Shown here piece by piece: positions 1 through 12,925 of a DNA stretch of 64,000 nucleotides; the stretch's first letter is position 1, and every line of letters starts with the position of its first letter. The notes below the pieces were generated by a model. That model was not told where the DNA came from and ran no database searches. It worked only from the letters and a program-made list of their open reading frames with translations. Both the position numbers and the translations under genes were made by a program. The DNA comes from Lanius collurio (taxonomy: Eukaryota; Chordata; Aves; Passeriformes; Laniidae), in NCBI GenBank assembly GCA_020086605.1, contig JACBWW010000045.1, forward strand, positions 2,583,175 to 2,647,174, in the 5' to 3' direction.

Positions 1-1101
1 AATAGCAGAGAGGGATAAAAAAGGTGACAACAGCATTATGGAATTTAAAATAGGAGGAGCAGTCCTGGACCCTAATAACTGTTCAGCTCTGACTCTCCTC
101 TTTTTTAAAATTAATTTTTAGTTTCTAATGGCTCAGACGCAGAACCTCCCTTGCAGCCTGAGACCATGAAAAGCTGCGAGATCAGAACTGCAGGACAAGA
201 GGCAGCTGAAAAAACAGGACACTGTAACAACAACAACAAAAGCAGAAGCTGGGTCAAGATCAGCCATGAGAACCCACAACTGTACCACAAAAATACTCAA
301 GATTGCTGTTAAGTGTTATTTTCATCCATAAAAATAACTTGGCGGCATTAGAGTTTCTGTCTGTCCCCAGGATTTACTGAAGTCAGAATTCAGAACCTCT
401 CTGAGATGCTCAAGGCTTCCACATGTCAGTCAAATTTCAGCTGTTTTGGTGTTTGTACTCTTTCAAAAGAGTCCTTTGGTGTTCTGCAATGCACAAATGA
501 CCCAAAGCTCAGCAGGTGTCAGTGAGGGGACTGTCACCACCGAGGGTACAGGGGGTGACATTCACTAAAAATCCTCATCAGACTGCACAAAGCCACCAGT
601 TCATGTGTCAGGGACCTTTTATGCTTTAATATTTAATGGCCTTAAGTCCAGCAACCAGCCCACAATTTTATGACTCAAGGTATTTGTCCTAAAGGCAAGC
701 AGGACTTGTTTTCTATTGAATTTCTAAACACAATTAGAGTTTTGCAACCAAAAGGAAACCTGATGATCACAATCAAACTGCTCAAGTGTAAGAGAATATC
801 ACACCCAGAAATGCATCTGTAAAAACCAACAAGAATCCCACAAAACAGCATTTCCCAGCTGAGGGAAATCACGTTTACGTTTGCATCATGAATTGAAGAC
901 AAACATTGCTTCTGCCACTTTTTTATTTGTACAGTCGTGGTTCACTGAACCATTAATTTGTGTGTTGGTAAATTCAGCTCACTGGGAACGTGCACAAGCA
1001 AAGGGAAACTGCAATGGATGAGAAAAGTTCCCAGAGGGAGCAAAACCCTAAACAACTGCTATTCTCCCAGTCTGATGCAGCACAGATAAATTTAGAGCTT
1101 G
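1..1101. other. Intergenic or intronic stretch, no gene seen
   Basis: AT-rich unique-looking sequence. The best open frame is a 75-codon minus-strand frame at 675-902 whose product matches nothing I recognise and has no promoter or splice context. If the minus-strand promoter near 1.94 kb is real, this stretch would be the first intron of that gene. Confidence 0.5.
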
Positions 1102-1508
1102 TCACAGAACCACAGACTGGTTTGCGTTGGAAAGAACATTAAAGGCTATCCCATTCCACCCCTGCCATGGGCAGGGACACCTCCCACTGCCCCAGGGTGC
1201 TCCAAGCCCTGTCCAACCTGGCCCTGGACACTTCCAGGGACGGGGCAGCCACAGCTTCTCTGGACACCCTGTGCCAGTGTCTCAAAGGGAAAAATCTAAT
1301 TCCAATATCCCATCTAACCCTGTCAGTGTGAAGCCATTCCCCGTGTCCTGTCCCTCCATCCCTTGTCCCCAGTCCCTCTCCAGTTCTCCTGGAGCCCTTC
1401 AGGCCCTGGAAGGGGCTCCGAGCTCTCCCTGGAGCCTTCCCCAGGTGAGCACCCCCAGCTCTCCCAGCCTGGCTCCATGGCAGAGGCGCTCCAGCCCTCG
1501 GAGCATCT
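1102..1508 (-). repeat. CR1 LINE 3' fragment, antisense
   Basis: The stretch opens with the inverted CR1 tail (tcacagaaccacagactggtt) and follows the CR1 order: ccctgccatgggcagggaca, then tgctccaagccctgtccaac, then the region that reads 'cctgtccctccatcccttgtcc'-like on the plus strand. It is one of the longer copies here, about 400 bp. Proline- and serine-rich open frames through it are artefacts of the repeat. Confidence 0.85.
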
Positions 1509-1559
1509 CTGACCCCCAGTGGATTACCCTCAATTTAATTACACCACTCAAAAGCACGA

Positions 1560-2050
1560 AGTCGCTGCTGTCGCTCGTTCCGAGCACAAACACGAAGTGT
1601 CCCCATCCCGAGGAACGCTCCGGGCGCTGCATTCCCGGTTTGGAGAGGGACGGGAATGCCCCAAAACACCAAACGCCCCTCACAAGCCCCAGGTGCGCTC
1701 TGCGAGGGGACGGAGCGGGGGCGCAGAACGGGAATGGAGCGATCAGCGCGGCGAGCGGCCGCTAATTACCGCCGCAGCTCATTAGCGGCGCGGCTGCGCT
1801 CGGGGGGGATTGAGCGGCTCAAACCGGGACGGGCACAACCGGGGGGCACCGAGGCTAAGCCCCTACCCCTCACCCCGAGACCCCCCAGCCCCAGTGCAGC
1901 CCTTACCGGAGCGCTGCGGGGTCGGAGCGGGCGCGATCGGTCCCAGGCGCGCCCCCGCCGCTCTTAAAGCGGGGCGCGCCCCCGGCCCCGCCCCCGGCCC
2001 CGCCCCGGCCCCACCGGGACCCCGAAACCTTCAGCTTTTCCAGGCTTTTC
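1560..2050. promoter_or_regulatory. CpG island
   Basis: CpG dinucleotides are dense from about 1560, peaking at 1740-2010, against a CpG-poor background. The right part is a run of overlapping GC boxes (ccccgcccc type) at about 1980-2010. The island holds the minus-strand TATA-like element and splice donor annotated separately. This composition is typical of a vertebrate promoter. Confidence 0.8.
1907..1970 (-). promoter_or_regulatory. Candidate minus-strand core promoter and short noncoding exon 1
   Basis: Read on the minus strand, GC boxes (about 2010-1980) are followed by a TATA-like CTTTAAG (1969-1963). About 56 bases further on, exon-like sequence ends at 1907, directly before a good splice donor, GTAAGG (1906-1901). 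Transcription would start near 1936, giving a first exon of about 30 bases with no ATG, so it would be 5' UTR. The gene body would lie to the left, mostly outside the window. If mammalian gene order holds, minus-strand neighbours left of LPAR4 include TAF9B and CYSLTR1, but nothing in the sequence decides between them. Confidence 0.45.
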
Positions 2051-2334
2051 CCGTCTTGCTGGGAAACAACACAAACTGCCCACGCCCCCCGGTCTGGTGT
2101 GAACTGACGGGGCCCCCTCCCTCGTTTTGCTCTGCGAGGAATTTACTCCTGCTTGTAACTGGCAGGGAGCTCGTCTCTGATATCAGAGCGGGTGACCTTG
2201 TTTAGAAATAGATTTTATGAGACTCTTTGATGTTGGTCATATCGGAGGGAAAACAGAATTCTCATGAATTTAGCAGCTGGTTCCTCCAGTATCCTAAAAA
2301 TACACTTTATTTGTCTTTTTTTTAAACAGCTGTG

Positions 2335-2612
2335 GCTTTGTCAAGAAAAAAACGACAAAAAAAAAAACCCCACAAAAACCCAACAAACCCTAAAACAAAA
2401 ATAAACAAACAAAAAAAAAGAAAAGAAAAGAAAACAAACAAAAAAAAAACCAAAACAAAAAAAAAAACCAAAACGAAAACAAAAACAACAACAAAAACCC
2501 CAAAAATAAAAACCCCCAAACAAACAAAACCAAACCAAAACAAAACAACAACAAAAAAAAACAACCAAAAAACCCCCCACAAATCCCAAACAAACCCAAA
2601 CAAACTCCAAGG
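2335..2612 (+). repeat. A/C-rich low-complexity tract
   Basis: About 270 bases made almost entirely of A and C on the plus strand (AAAAC, AAACC and AACAAC words), with only a few G and T. The complement is a G/T tract. The lysine/threonine-rich and phenylalanine-rich open frames read through it on the two strands are composition artefacts. It may have begun as the poly(A) tail of a retroposed sequence, but no body of such an element is visible beside it. Confidence 0.85.
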
Positions 2613-2904
2613 CTGTATCAAATGAAGTATTACTTTTCTCAATTTTGAATATTTTAAGTGTGGGCTGTCCCATGCTAGATTTTCAATTAATTATATTGGC
2701 TTTCTTCTGAGGATATATGATATGTTCCTACCTCTAGCTAAGGAGTTAAGGAATTTTTCTGTTCTCCCATCCCCATGGATTTGGCTGGAATGTGGATGGT
2801 CACAGGGAACTGTGGCCCTCAGGGCAGGGGGACTCAGCATCTTTTGGCTTCTCTGGGGCAGTGGGGAATCCTTTGGAGGAAGAAACCTTTATCCATGGTG
2901 GGAA

Positions 2905-3064
2905 CAGCTCCAAGTGGCACTGGAGCATCTGGAAGTGTCCAAGGCCAAGCTGGACAGGGCTTGGAGCAACCTGGTCCAGTGGAAGGTGTCCCTGCCCACA
3001 GCAGGGGCGAGACTGGATGGGCTTTGAGGTCCCTTCCCACCCAAATCATTCCATGATTCCATGA
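2905..3064 (+). repeat. CR1 LINE 3' end, sense
   Basis: It contains the CR1 3' sequence in sense order: gtccaaggccaagctggaca, gtggaaggtgtccctgccca, gatgggctttgaggtccctt. It ends in the short terminal repeats attccatgattccatga. Confidence 0.9.
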
Positions 3065-3530
3065 GCTAAGCCAGCCCTGCTTAACTCACCATGTGGGTCA
3101 CTCATGGACATCTCCCTGTCCTCACAGGCATCCCTGGTTCCTACCTGGTGCTGGTGTCCCCAGGCTCAGCCTGGCCAGTTCTGTTCCAAGTGTTGGCAGC
3201 AGTGACCCCACGTTTTCCTGCTGGGAAGCCACCCCAGCACAGCTCTCCCTCGGTGCTGCCTTTGTGGGACCACCTGGGAGGATTCCCGGCCATTTTCCTG
3301 CCCCAACTCCATTTTTTATGGCTGCTTTTGGAGTTTCCAAAGCCACGGTGCTGTGGATGTGACAGTTTCTTTCTGACCTCACTCTCCATGAAGCATGAAG
3401 GTGTATGAGAAGGAGATGCACCTCTTCCCTCTGCCCTTCCCAAGAGTTTCCCACCTTTCCTCATAGACCCATGCCCAGGAAGCCTGTCCAGCTCCCAAGA
3501 GCTGCTTGGCAGCATATTGGGAACAGTCAA

Positions 3531-3690
3531 ATCACAGGATCATGGGATAATTCAGGCTGGAGGGGACCTCAGGAGATCTCCAGTGCAACTCCTGCTCGAT
3601 CCAGGCCAGGCTAGGCTGCTCAGGGATTTGTCCCACCTGATTTTGAAGACTGTCAAGGATGGAGGTCCAAGAGCCTCCGAGAGTGGACAA
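3531..3690 (-). repeat. CR1 LINE 3' fragment, antisense
   Basis: It starts with the inverted tail (aatcacaggatcatgggata), then ggctggaggggacctcagga and the downstream CR1 pattern up to about 3690. Confidence 0.8.
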
Positions 3691-5602
3691 TTCCTTGCAC
3701 TGCCTCCAATCTCCCGTGCTGGGAGCTGCCGCTGGAGTTTGTTTTATTTGTGGTGCACATTCTGCTGTTACTCCATTCTGACATTCCTTCTGCTTTTTTT
3801 GGTACCTTTTTTTGGCCATTCCTTCTGCTTTTTGCTACTTGGTAAGTAATTCCTTCTCCTTTTCTTTTTTTTTTTCTGTTCCGTTTTCTTTTCTGCCTTT
3901 GACTCTCACGAACAGGAAGATTTCTAGTTGTGAAGTCAGGCTGAGGTTGCTGTGGGCTCAAGGAGGCTGCTGCTGCTCCAGATGTGCTGGAATTGCTGCC
4001 AGAGTTTTGGTGGGAAGGGTTTCCACTCTGAATTCACGAGGAGCTCAGACTGCAGCTCCTCGTGGCAAAGATGACACGTGGAATTTTGAGGGGCAGGACT
4101 GGGGTACTCCCTGAGGTGAGGAGAGCCAGAGGCGAGCAAGGGAAGGGGAGGACTACTAAAAGGAATCACGGATGAATTCCCAGAGGAATGAGAGTGAAGA
4201 AGACCCCAACAAAGTGATCCCCATCAGTTCTGATAAGAGAAAGGTGATGCTCAGGCTGTAACACCTCTGATTCCCTTTCCACAGGACACTGGCATAAGGA
4301 ATAAAGGCACAAATGAGGTTTTGGAAATCTGTCTGGGACCATCCAAATGTGGAAAAACTCTGTCCATGCTTTAGGGTTGCCACTTAGCACTGACTGGCCC
4401 TCCATTGCCTTCTCCCCCTGGACCCCAAATTCCTGCAGCTCCAGCCAGGCACCAGATTCCAAGAAGTTGAGCCTTTCCTCAAGTATCCCAAATGCCACTG
4501 ATCCAGCACAATGCTTATCTCTTTACTGCAGGACTCCCAGACAGCTTCCTAAAGGCCTAAATGCTTTCCAGAGTGAGTGAAAAATCCTTCCAGCACTGGC
4601 AACTTCTTCCACTCTGCCTGTTTAAGAAGGGAAGAGCAGAAAGGTGGGGTTTCGTGAGGAAGCAAACACCTGGTTAACGGTGTTGCATTCTCTTTCCTCT
4701 CCTTTGACTTCCCAAAAAAAGTCCTTTCTCTTGGAATCTTGCAGGATAAGGATGGTTCTCCAACTTCAGACCTGCCCCAAGGTATTTGGAGTGGGCTGGG
4801 CTGTGTGACACTGGCAGGAGACTCCCACTGGCAATGTCAGCTGCAGGATTTCTCCAGAAAAGCAGGACTGTGGTGATGCCTGAAATCAGGCATGGAGACC
4901 TGGGAATGCTCTGCCTGCCCTGATTAGCTGGACTCAGCATCCCCACCTGGAATGTGCGTGGCTTCAGTCATCATCCCAGGAATGGCCTTCCTGGAAGTGA
5001 AGTAAAGCACAGGAGGAAAGCAGAAGGAAAAAAAATAAAAGAGAGGGAAGGAAGATGGAAAGTTTTTGGTGGGGGTTAATGAGGGGAGTGCACTGGAACA
5101 GCACCCCTGAATCTGGCAGGGATGCAAAGAGCTGGGAAACCGGAGGGAAGGGGGAGGTTTGGGGGCGTCCCCGCAGTGTCAGTGGAGACGAAGAGCCTTT
5201 CAGTGCAATGAATTGTGTGCCCTGAAGGCCGGCAGCCCACAGTCACTCTGAAACAGGTGCATTGTGCTCCGGGAAGTGCTGGGTCAGGGCCATCCCCCCG
5301 CGGCGCGGAGGCGAGTCCGGAGTCAGCCCCGGGCTGGCTGAGTCGGTGTTTGGGTGACACAAAACCACACGGAGGAACGACGCTGTCAGCAGCTGCTGTG
5401 TGATGGCTTCGGCTCCCTCCTGCTGTGCTTCCCCTTATTTGGGGAAGGCATTTCTGCCCCATGCCAAGGGTGTGGAATCCCTTTGCTGTATCAGCTTCTG
5501 CAGGGCTCCCGTCCCCCAGTGGGAGCTGCTTCTCCAGGGGATGAGCCCTTATTGTCACCTGAACTTGTGTCTGTTTGTTCCCTGGGCTCAGCACAGGGAA
5601 TT
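3691..5602. other. No gene seen; pyrimidine-rich patch
   Basis: The stretch holds a T/C-rich region at about 3770-3900, including a T run, and otherwise unique-looking sequence. A GTAAGT at 3841 looks like a splice donor, but I can place no promoter or coding frame with it. Confidence 0.4.
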
Positions 5603-5720
5603 CACAGAATTACAGAATACTCTGAGCTGGAAGGGACCCACAAGGATCATCAAGCCCAACTTTTAAGGCAATGGCTTACCCAGGAGCAAACCCATGCCTT
5701 GGTGTTATCAGCACTCGGCT
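5603..5720 (-). repeat. CR1 LINE 3' fragment, antisense
   Basis: The inverted tail and first motif (cacagaattacagaatactc, gagctggaagggacccacaa) are clear. The same subtype recurs at 62116. The right edge is diffuse. Confidence 0.7.
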
Positions 5721-7762
5721 CCAGCGGAGGGAATCTGAGTTGATGTCACACTTCCAACACTGCCCCCATCTCCCCTAAAGGGATTGATATTAATGAGTGA
5801 CCCACCCTGGCAGCTGCGAGAAGCTGCTCCATCCCAAGCCATGAGGCCGACAAAGCTCCCTATTCCCTGGTTTTTGTGGGAGACCAGAGCTGGGGAACTT
5901 CCTATGAGGGGAACTTCAGCCCTTGTCACTCAGCCCATCAAGTCCTACTACAAATCAAACTTTTTGAGTGGCTGCTGAGGAAAGAGGACTGAGAGAAGAT
6001 GGGGAGGTGGTTGGGCACCCTCAGCATGGTCTCCAATCTGCATTTTCTGGAATAAAGCTCTTGCTCTACTGAGATGAATAAAATAAATTACTCCCAGGAC
6101 TGAGTGTGAGTATCACGTTCAGGAGTCCCACCCTTGTTATCCCAAACATTTGGGCAATGATGCTGTTCTTTCACAAGCACTGATCTCTCCCCAGGAAAAG
6201 AGGTGGAGATGGGGATAGATGACAAGTCTGGGAAAGACCAAAAGCATCCATCAGGGACAGCTGATTGTTTGTGTTTCCTTGACAGGGTTTCCTCTCAAAA
6301 TGCAAACCCAACAGGGAGAGTTTGCATTTTCTGGGAAGTGGAGCTGACAGGGTGTGGGGACAGGGATAGGGCTGCCCCTGCTGCCACAGCTCCTGGTGCT
6401 GCAGTTCCACTCCACCCTAAACTGATCCCCCCCCTGAGTTTGGAGGGAGCTTTGGGACAGAGGACAGACATTTGAGGTTCTTCTGCCAAAGAAAACTTCT
6501 GGAAATAGGGCTTTTAGGGACCCTCAAACCTGCTCTGATCCTGTCACCTTGTGCAAATTGAGAGGATGTTGCAATCAAAGGATGATTTGTGAGGCCAAAC
6601 CACCAGACAAGGACCCTGAGCCCTCCTTCTGCTGTGGTTGGGCTGGTGAAGGGCCCAGCACAGCACTGGAACAGACCCATGTGCAACCAGCTGGTCACAC
6701 TCTACATGTGGGTTTGTGAAAGAGAAGGCTTGAATTTGTGCCTCTCCAGAGTCATTATGGGATGGGCTCCACTGGGCGTTGACACCTCCAAATCCAGCAG
6801 TGCTGGTGCCAGGAAAATCATCCCAAGTCCCTGATCAACCACCTCAGAAAAATGCTAAAGCTGTCACAAAAACCTTTGAACTGCTGACTTGAAAAGCTGC
6901 ATTTCCTTGGTTGGGGTTTTTTTGTGGTTCCAATGTATCAGCCTGTGAGAACAAAGCCACTCTGGCAGGAGATGCTGTTCTGATAGAGCCAATTGCTGCT
7001 TCCTCTTCCTGTTTTGTATGTGGAACACGAGGGCTGCAGCAGATGGGGCAGATAGGGCTGGGTTTGAGCTCTGCCTCCAGCATTTCACAAGTCCCATCAC
7101 AGAGAAACCGCTCAGGGAACGTTCAGCATCCTTCTCACATGGAACACTGTCAAGGAAAAGCAGCCTGAAAACGTTTTCCCATTCCTGATGGTTCATATAT
7201 GAGGAGCTGGGAAATTCTACGAATGCTCCTGGTTTTGTAGAACTGATGGAAAATCTGTATTATGTCCAAATCTCTCCCAATTACTCTTTCATCCTAATAT
7301 TTTTTTTCCATAATGGGACAGACCTAAAGGTGCATTATTGATCCTCAGGCTGCAACTGGGTGTGAGGGTCCTTGCAAGTCACCAGTGACTTTAACCCTTT
7401 CCAAGGCTACTGGGAGCCTTTCTCACCCATAAAAGCAACATTTTAACTCTCTGAGGTTCATCTTTTGACAGCAGAGCTTTGTCATCTCAAAACCCACCAG
7501 AATTCTTTGTCATTGGAAGATGAGAAAACAACAGTACAAAAGCAAACATTCCTCATGGAGAAATTTTGCTTTAATCTTCTTCTGAAAAGTAAACTGAAAA
7601 GCCAGAAATAGCCTGTGGCAGTCGGCATTCTCTTTTGGGAGAGGCACTGGAATAAACAACATGAAAATACATGGATTTTTGGCATCAATATTATCTTCAG
7701 GGCTTGTAGCGCTTGGAAGTTTGTTCAAATCTAAACAGAGAGGCAAATTCATGTGAACTCAT
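5721..7762. other. No gene seen
   Basis: Unique-looking sequence. AATAAA hexamers near 6052 and 6078 sit downstream of no recognisable exon. Open frames here are short and show no known domain. Confidence 0.4.
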
Positions 7763-7825
7763 GAATCACAGAATAACCAAGGTTGGAAAAGACCTTGAAG
7801 ATCCCTGAGTCCGACTGTCAGTGGT
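7763..7825 (-). repeat. CR1 LINE tail fragment, antisense
   Basis: A short copy with gaatcacagaataaccaagg followed by ttggaaaagaccttgaagat, the inverted CR1 3' end. Confidence 0.75.
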
Positions 7826-8345
7826 GGCAGTTGGAGCCTGTATTTATCTACCACATCTTGTGATAAAAAATTGCTGCTCAGGCTTTGAGGATGGACAGAG
7901 AATTATCTGGGACACAGCACACATCCAGTATTTTCCACAGAACCCCAGAGATAAGATAATGTTCAGCATCTCGTGTTGGAATCAAACTGCAGCCCCTGCC
8001 AGAGGCTTTTCTCAGGAAAAATCCATCAGGCTGCAAATCCTGCCTTTCACTAGAGCAGTTCCATGTTCATTGTGGAGATACATCCATGTTGAAATCAGAT
8101 TTTCCTTAAAAGCTGTTAAGCAGAAATGCCTGGTCAGCTAAACCTCCATAATTAACCTTCCATGATCAAACATATTTGGCACAGGATGAACCTTTTAATC
8201 ATTCCCATTTTATTTTATTTGCACCTTTGCTCTCTGTTCTCATTCCCAGTTTTACCCTGGGGGAACATAGGGAACACAAGGACAAGACCAACTTCTCAGG
8301 AGAAATCTCATTTTTCAGTTGCTACGCATTAACCATCAGTAGACC

Positions 8346-8425
8346 TGGAATCATGGAATGATTCAGGTTGGAAAAGACCCCGAAGATCATTTATCCAACC
8401 ATGATCCAGAATGGCCAAGCCAATA
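8346..8425 (-). repeat. CR1 LINE tail fragment, antisense
   Basis: The inverted tail (gaatcatggaatgattcagg) followed by ttggaaaagaccccgaagat and tccaacc, diverging after about 80 bases. Confidence 0.75.
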
Positions 8426-9799
8426 CCATGTGCCTAAGTGCCATTTTGTTTCTTTTTAGGGTGATATCCCTGGATTTCTGGTTGTATTTAGGTGGTAAAA
8501 TGATTTGCACCAGGGGGATGATTCTGTTACTGACTGACAGGGAAAGAAAGCCCCATGTCCAAACTGAGATCACTTGGAGCAGCCTTGGAGCTCAGCCCTG
8601 GGCTTCTGATTCCCAAAGGAACACAACAGGTATGGGATGGACCCTGCCTGAGTGGGGGGAGAGATAAGATCTTGGAAGCATATAATTAAAAACCAGCCAA
8701 AGTAACATGGGAAAAGCCTAATCAAGCTCTTGGAGAAAGGAGAAGGCAGGGTGGAACCTGGGGCTGGACACACCCGGCTTCTTCAGCCAAGGGAAATGTC
8801 AGGGCAGCCAAGGCCAACCTGAAAATTCAACTTGGGAGCAGAATGAACTGAAGCACACAGCAGCAGCAGCATTCTGGTTCCTCCACCAGCTCTTCAAGGG
8901 CAGGGTTTGCAATTGCAGCACGAAGAGTTGGAGACAGAACTGAGCCCTCCAGAATGACAGATCTGGAGCATCAGATATGCAAAGTGCCTGGTTAAAAACA
9001 CCACAGGAAGGAGTATCAGAAGCTTTCTGTTCTTTTAGCATTCAAGTTCTCATCTTGATGGTTTGGGTTTTTTTGTTTCCTTGTTGACTTGAAAGGAAAA
9101 ATGCAAAGAGAAAGCCCCTGATGAGCGATGACTTAACCAGGCCCTTTCTGCAGAGCTGAGGGCAGATAAGGACACCCCACGCACCAGGAATTTGTGAAAA
9201 GATGTTCCTACAGCACCAGTGCCCTCCTCCAGCCCTCCTGCAGCTCTGCTTCTACAGCAGATTGTGGCAGATAGCACCAGAAATCTTTATGAAATCGAAG
9301 TTTTGGTTTTAATCGTTACAACCTCTCATTTCCTGAATGTCACCAATGGATCTGCCTGAAAATAATTCACATTTTCCATCAGATCGAGGAGTTGTGTGGT
9401 CTGTACCTCCCTACACCACCACACTGAGCTGCTTTTGCTCCCATCTTTTGCTTCAAAACTTCTGTCCCATCCTTTCTGCTTGGATTTCATGGTGTGTTCC
9501 CCCAGGCTAGGCCAGCTATCAGCTCCTGATGGGCCCAAAAACGCTTCCTCTGGGCTTTGAATCATCCCTCAGTTATATAACTGCCTGCTCTTATCTCCCG
9601 TGCCAAGAATGGCTGTTTGGGCTTTTTTTAATGATCACTGGAGAAGGTTTTTACTCTTTTTCTGCCACAATTCCACTGCTCTGTGCAGCCTAGGCCCATA
9701 AAATGCCAGGAGTAGGATTTAGAATGGAATATTCACCTGGGTTGGGAAAGGACAGGGAAGCAGCCCAGGCAGCCAGTGGGAAAGCTTTCTTCCTAAAAA

Positions 9800-9830
9800 A
9801 AATAATAAAATATATATATATAAAATTATA
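9800..9830. repeat. AT microsatellite
   Basis: An AATAATAAAA lead-in followed by six TA units (9810-9822). Confidence 0.85.
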
Positions 9831-10286
9831 TCACACAAAAGTTCATCTCCCTTGTGTTCAGTGATGTCTCAAATGGTGCTCCAAGAGGTGGTGGAGGCTG
9901 GGGACGATCCCAGCCCAGGCTGGTGTCCCTGCTGGGGACAGCGAGGACTGGGATCAACATTCCATGAGTGTTGATCTCCAGTTCAATCCAGAAGCAATTA
10001 AATGAATAACTTAATAACTCAAATATTTATATGTAAATACAATAACTTAGAGATTTATGACCATGTTGAGGCTGAGTTCGGGCAATTTCAAGGCCAAAGA
10101 GAACGTGGCTGCTCCCATCCATCTGGAGATCCCACAAAACACAAAAATACTGCCAGCAAAGGCAGTGATGTGGGGCATGATAAATAACTCACCCTGATAT
10201 CAGTGGAGCTTTTGCAAAACTGGGACACAATTCTGTTGGAATTCATTACTTTTTAGCTCTTTCCAATGGATTTCCAAGTGCTGAGA

Positions 10287-10395
10287 AGCAGGGGGCTGAA
10301 AGATTCCTGTAACCATCACATGGTACAGCCTGGTACAGCCCATTCAGCAGGGGGCTGAAAGATTCCTGTAAGCATCACCTGGTACAGCCCATTGC
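10287..10395. repeat. 59-bp tandem duplication
   Basis: The unit beginning agcagggggctgaaagattc at 10287 repeats from 10346 with only two mismatches visible in the aligned part (ccatcacat versus gcatcacct). The near-identity suggests a recent duplication. Within the unit, tggtacagcc is itself repeated. Confidence 0.9.
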
Positions 10396-12925
10396 CAAAA
10401 CACCTGAAACCCGTCTTTGTGCTGCTTCTGAGCCATCATTTTGTGAGTTAGAGAGGTGCAGCTCACTCCAGTCAGTGCCACTGGTGGATTCAGGTCTTTT
10501 CCCAAATTTCTTTGAGCTCCCTGAAATAATGTTTATGAGATTTTGTTTCCATTTGGCCATACTCTGAGGACCCACAGATATAAATCACCCCAGCACAGCT
10601 CTGTCTGTTCAGTCTGTGTCTTGTCTGTGCATCAAAACCCCGCTGGCTTTGTAAGGTCAGGCTCAGGAGTGACCTTGGACTGACCCCAACCCCTGCCCCT
10701 TCTCAGGAGAATTCAGATTTCTGTGCAAACTCTCTGCAGTCTCAGAGATTTCTGGTTGCCTCCTGCTCCCTGCAGACCCTACATCATCAAAGTTGGCCTT
10801 TTTTGGCCATCTGAGGCCCTCTGAGCCACATCAGCCCTACTTCTGGTGAGCTTCCAGGCTGACAACTGATTTCTGCCTTATCTTGTAATTAATCCATCCA
10901 CATTCAAGTCTCTCCATTGCTTCAGAAATCAAATTTCAGCCTCTCATCCCTGCCTTCAAATATTAGAACAGAATTATAGAAGCATCAGGCAGATGTTTTC
11001 CCGGTTCCCAGCCTTTTTCCTTGCAGCAACCACAAGCCATTAGTTCAGCTGAAGGCTTGGCTTGCCTCGTTATTTATTTAGTTGTGCTTTATTTCCATTA
11101 TTCTTTCTCTACTGTGTTTTCCTTCTGATTTTCCCCACAGTGCTTTTTCCTGAGCCACTGCAGGACTCCATGGAAAGGGAGCATCAGTATTTAGCTTTTA
11201 TTTTTATTTTCCAGACAGATTTGGGAAGGAGTAGCTGTGAATCCATTGGGCTGTGTCAGCACGAGCACCTGGCTCATCCCTGCCATGGATCTGCTCCCAG
11301 AACTTCTGGCTCTCCACAGCCACTGCCAGGAGCAACAGGTGGCTCACAGGTTCTGTTTTCCACATCCCACTGCTCTCTTCCAAAGACAGGGAAGAACAAA
11401 TCCCCCAAAACTACAGAAAGGTGGGAATCCCTCAGCCTTCCCTGTGCAGGTTGTGGTGGTGACCGCTGGCACTGTCCGGGGTCTGTGGGGACACTGGGTG
11501 ACACCACCTGCAGCTGGCAGGGAAAGGCAGTTTCTTCGGAAAAACCCTCATGAGGCCCTAAAATCCCCCACCAAACCTGTGTCAATGCCCCATTGAGCAG
11601 ATCTGGTTCTCCCCCTGCCCCCGGCTCTCTTATCAGCTTCAGCAGAGTTTGTGACCTGCCAAGTGATAAGGCTCAGAAATCCTGATAGCATCTTGCTCTT
11701 CTGAAGACCAGAATTTCTTTGAGCAGAAACCAACACTTTCCTCCATTTCCTCCTATTTCCCTGGACCACAGGGGCTACAGATGTGCCATCTCTTTTCCAC
11801 TCCCACTGACACCTTGTCTGGTCTACCTTGGATCAAGCAATTTGCCCAAAACTCTGTCTTTGCCTTAAAAACTCCCTCTTTGCTGTAAAACCCCAGACCC
11901 TAACTGGCCTTTGCAGGGAATGGAGGATTTTCATGAGGTTGTGATTCCAACAGGATTTTCCCAAGTTGGCAGCTCAGATCTCCCGAAGTTTGGCAGCAGC
12001 ACACTTGGGTCACTCTCTTAATTAGCTGATTTTCTATAGAAATTATTTTTATCCATCTGTGTGGTCCCACTAGGAAACATTTTCCTAATGCTTGTCACCT
12101 GTCCAAAGCAAACACATTCACTAATACAGGAATTGCATGGAATAGCACAGAATTTGTTTCCTCTTTTATTCTTTCAGGCAACAATAACACCCGAAATAGC
12201 TCCTAAGTTGTTTGTCAAAGAAATAATTAATATTTCTTTTTGACAGCTTCTCTCCCACCAGCTGAAGGTAACCAGTGTTTATCCAGGAGAGATTTCTGGG
12301 ACACACTAGAGGCAGGACCAGGAATTAATTCCTCATGCACTTGTTTCAGCTCCCTGTGGAGGAAGGGCTGCTTTGTGTGATGATCCGGATGGAGATGGAT
12401 CATGGCATTGGAGCTGTCCCTGGTGGTTTGAGATTCCCAGCTGGGCTCTGAGGGAGCTCTCAGAGATCCCTGCTCAGCCCAGGCTTCACCTGCTCCAATC
12501 CTGCCACGCTCCAGCCATTCCTTCACTGTCCTTTTCCAATCCCAAAAGCTCCTTTAGGCTTTTCCAATGACTTTGCATTTACCCTCCAACACTGCAACGA
12601 GTGTGTGCTCTGCTCTTGTTGGGGAGGATGAAATAGGGAAACCTTATAAATATGACTGCTTGGCAAAAGATTCTGAAAATATGGAACCTGAAAGCGAAAT
12701 AGAAATGAAAGCTGGCTTTGAGATATAAGATACCGAGCTGTGAGTTACTGTACAACCAAAAACAATGGGCTGGGCAGCTGAAGGAGAATCCCTCTGCATT
12801 GAACAATGTCTTTAGCAAAGAAGAGGATGCTTCAGCAAACAGAAAAGTCCAAGGGTCAGAGAAACCCTGCCAGCGTGGCAGGGAAGAAAAAAGTAGTTTT
12901 AGAAAGTAGTTTTTAGGAGTTAAAA

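Larger units (their letters stand above)
8426..12900. other. No gene seen
   Basis: Mostly unique-looking DNA. It contains a small AT microsatellite (9810-9822) and the 59-bp tandem duplication annotated separately. Open frames at 11.06-11.6 kb overlap each other on both strands with no family resemblance, so I do not call a gene. Confidence 0.4.
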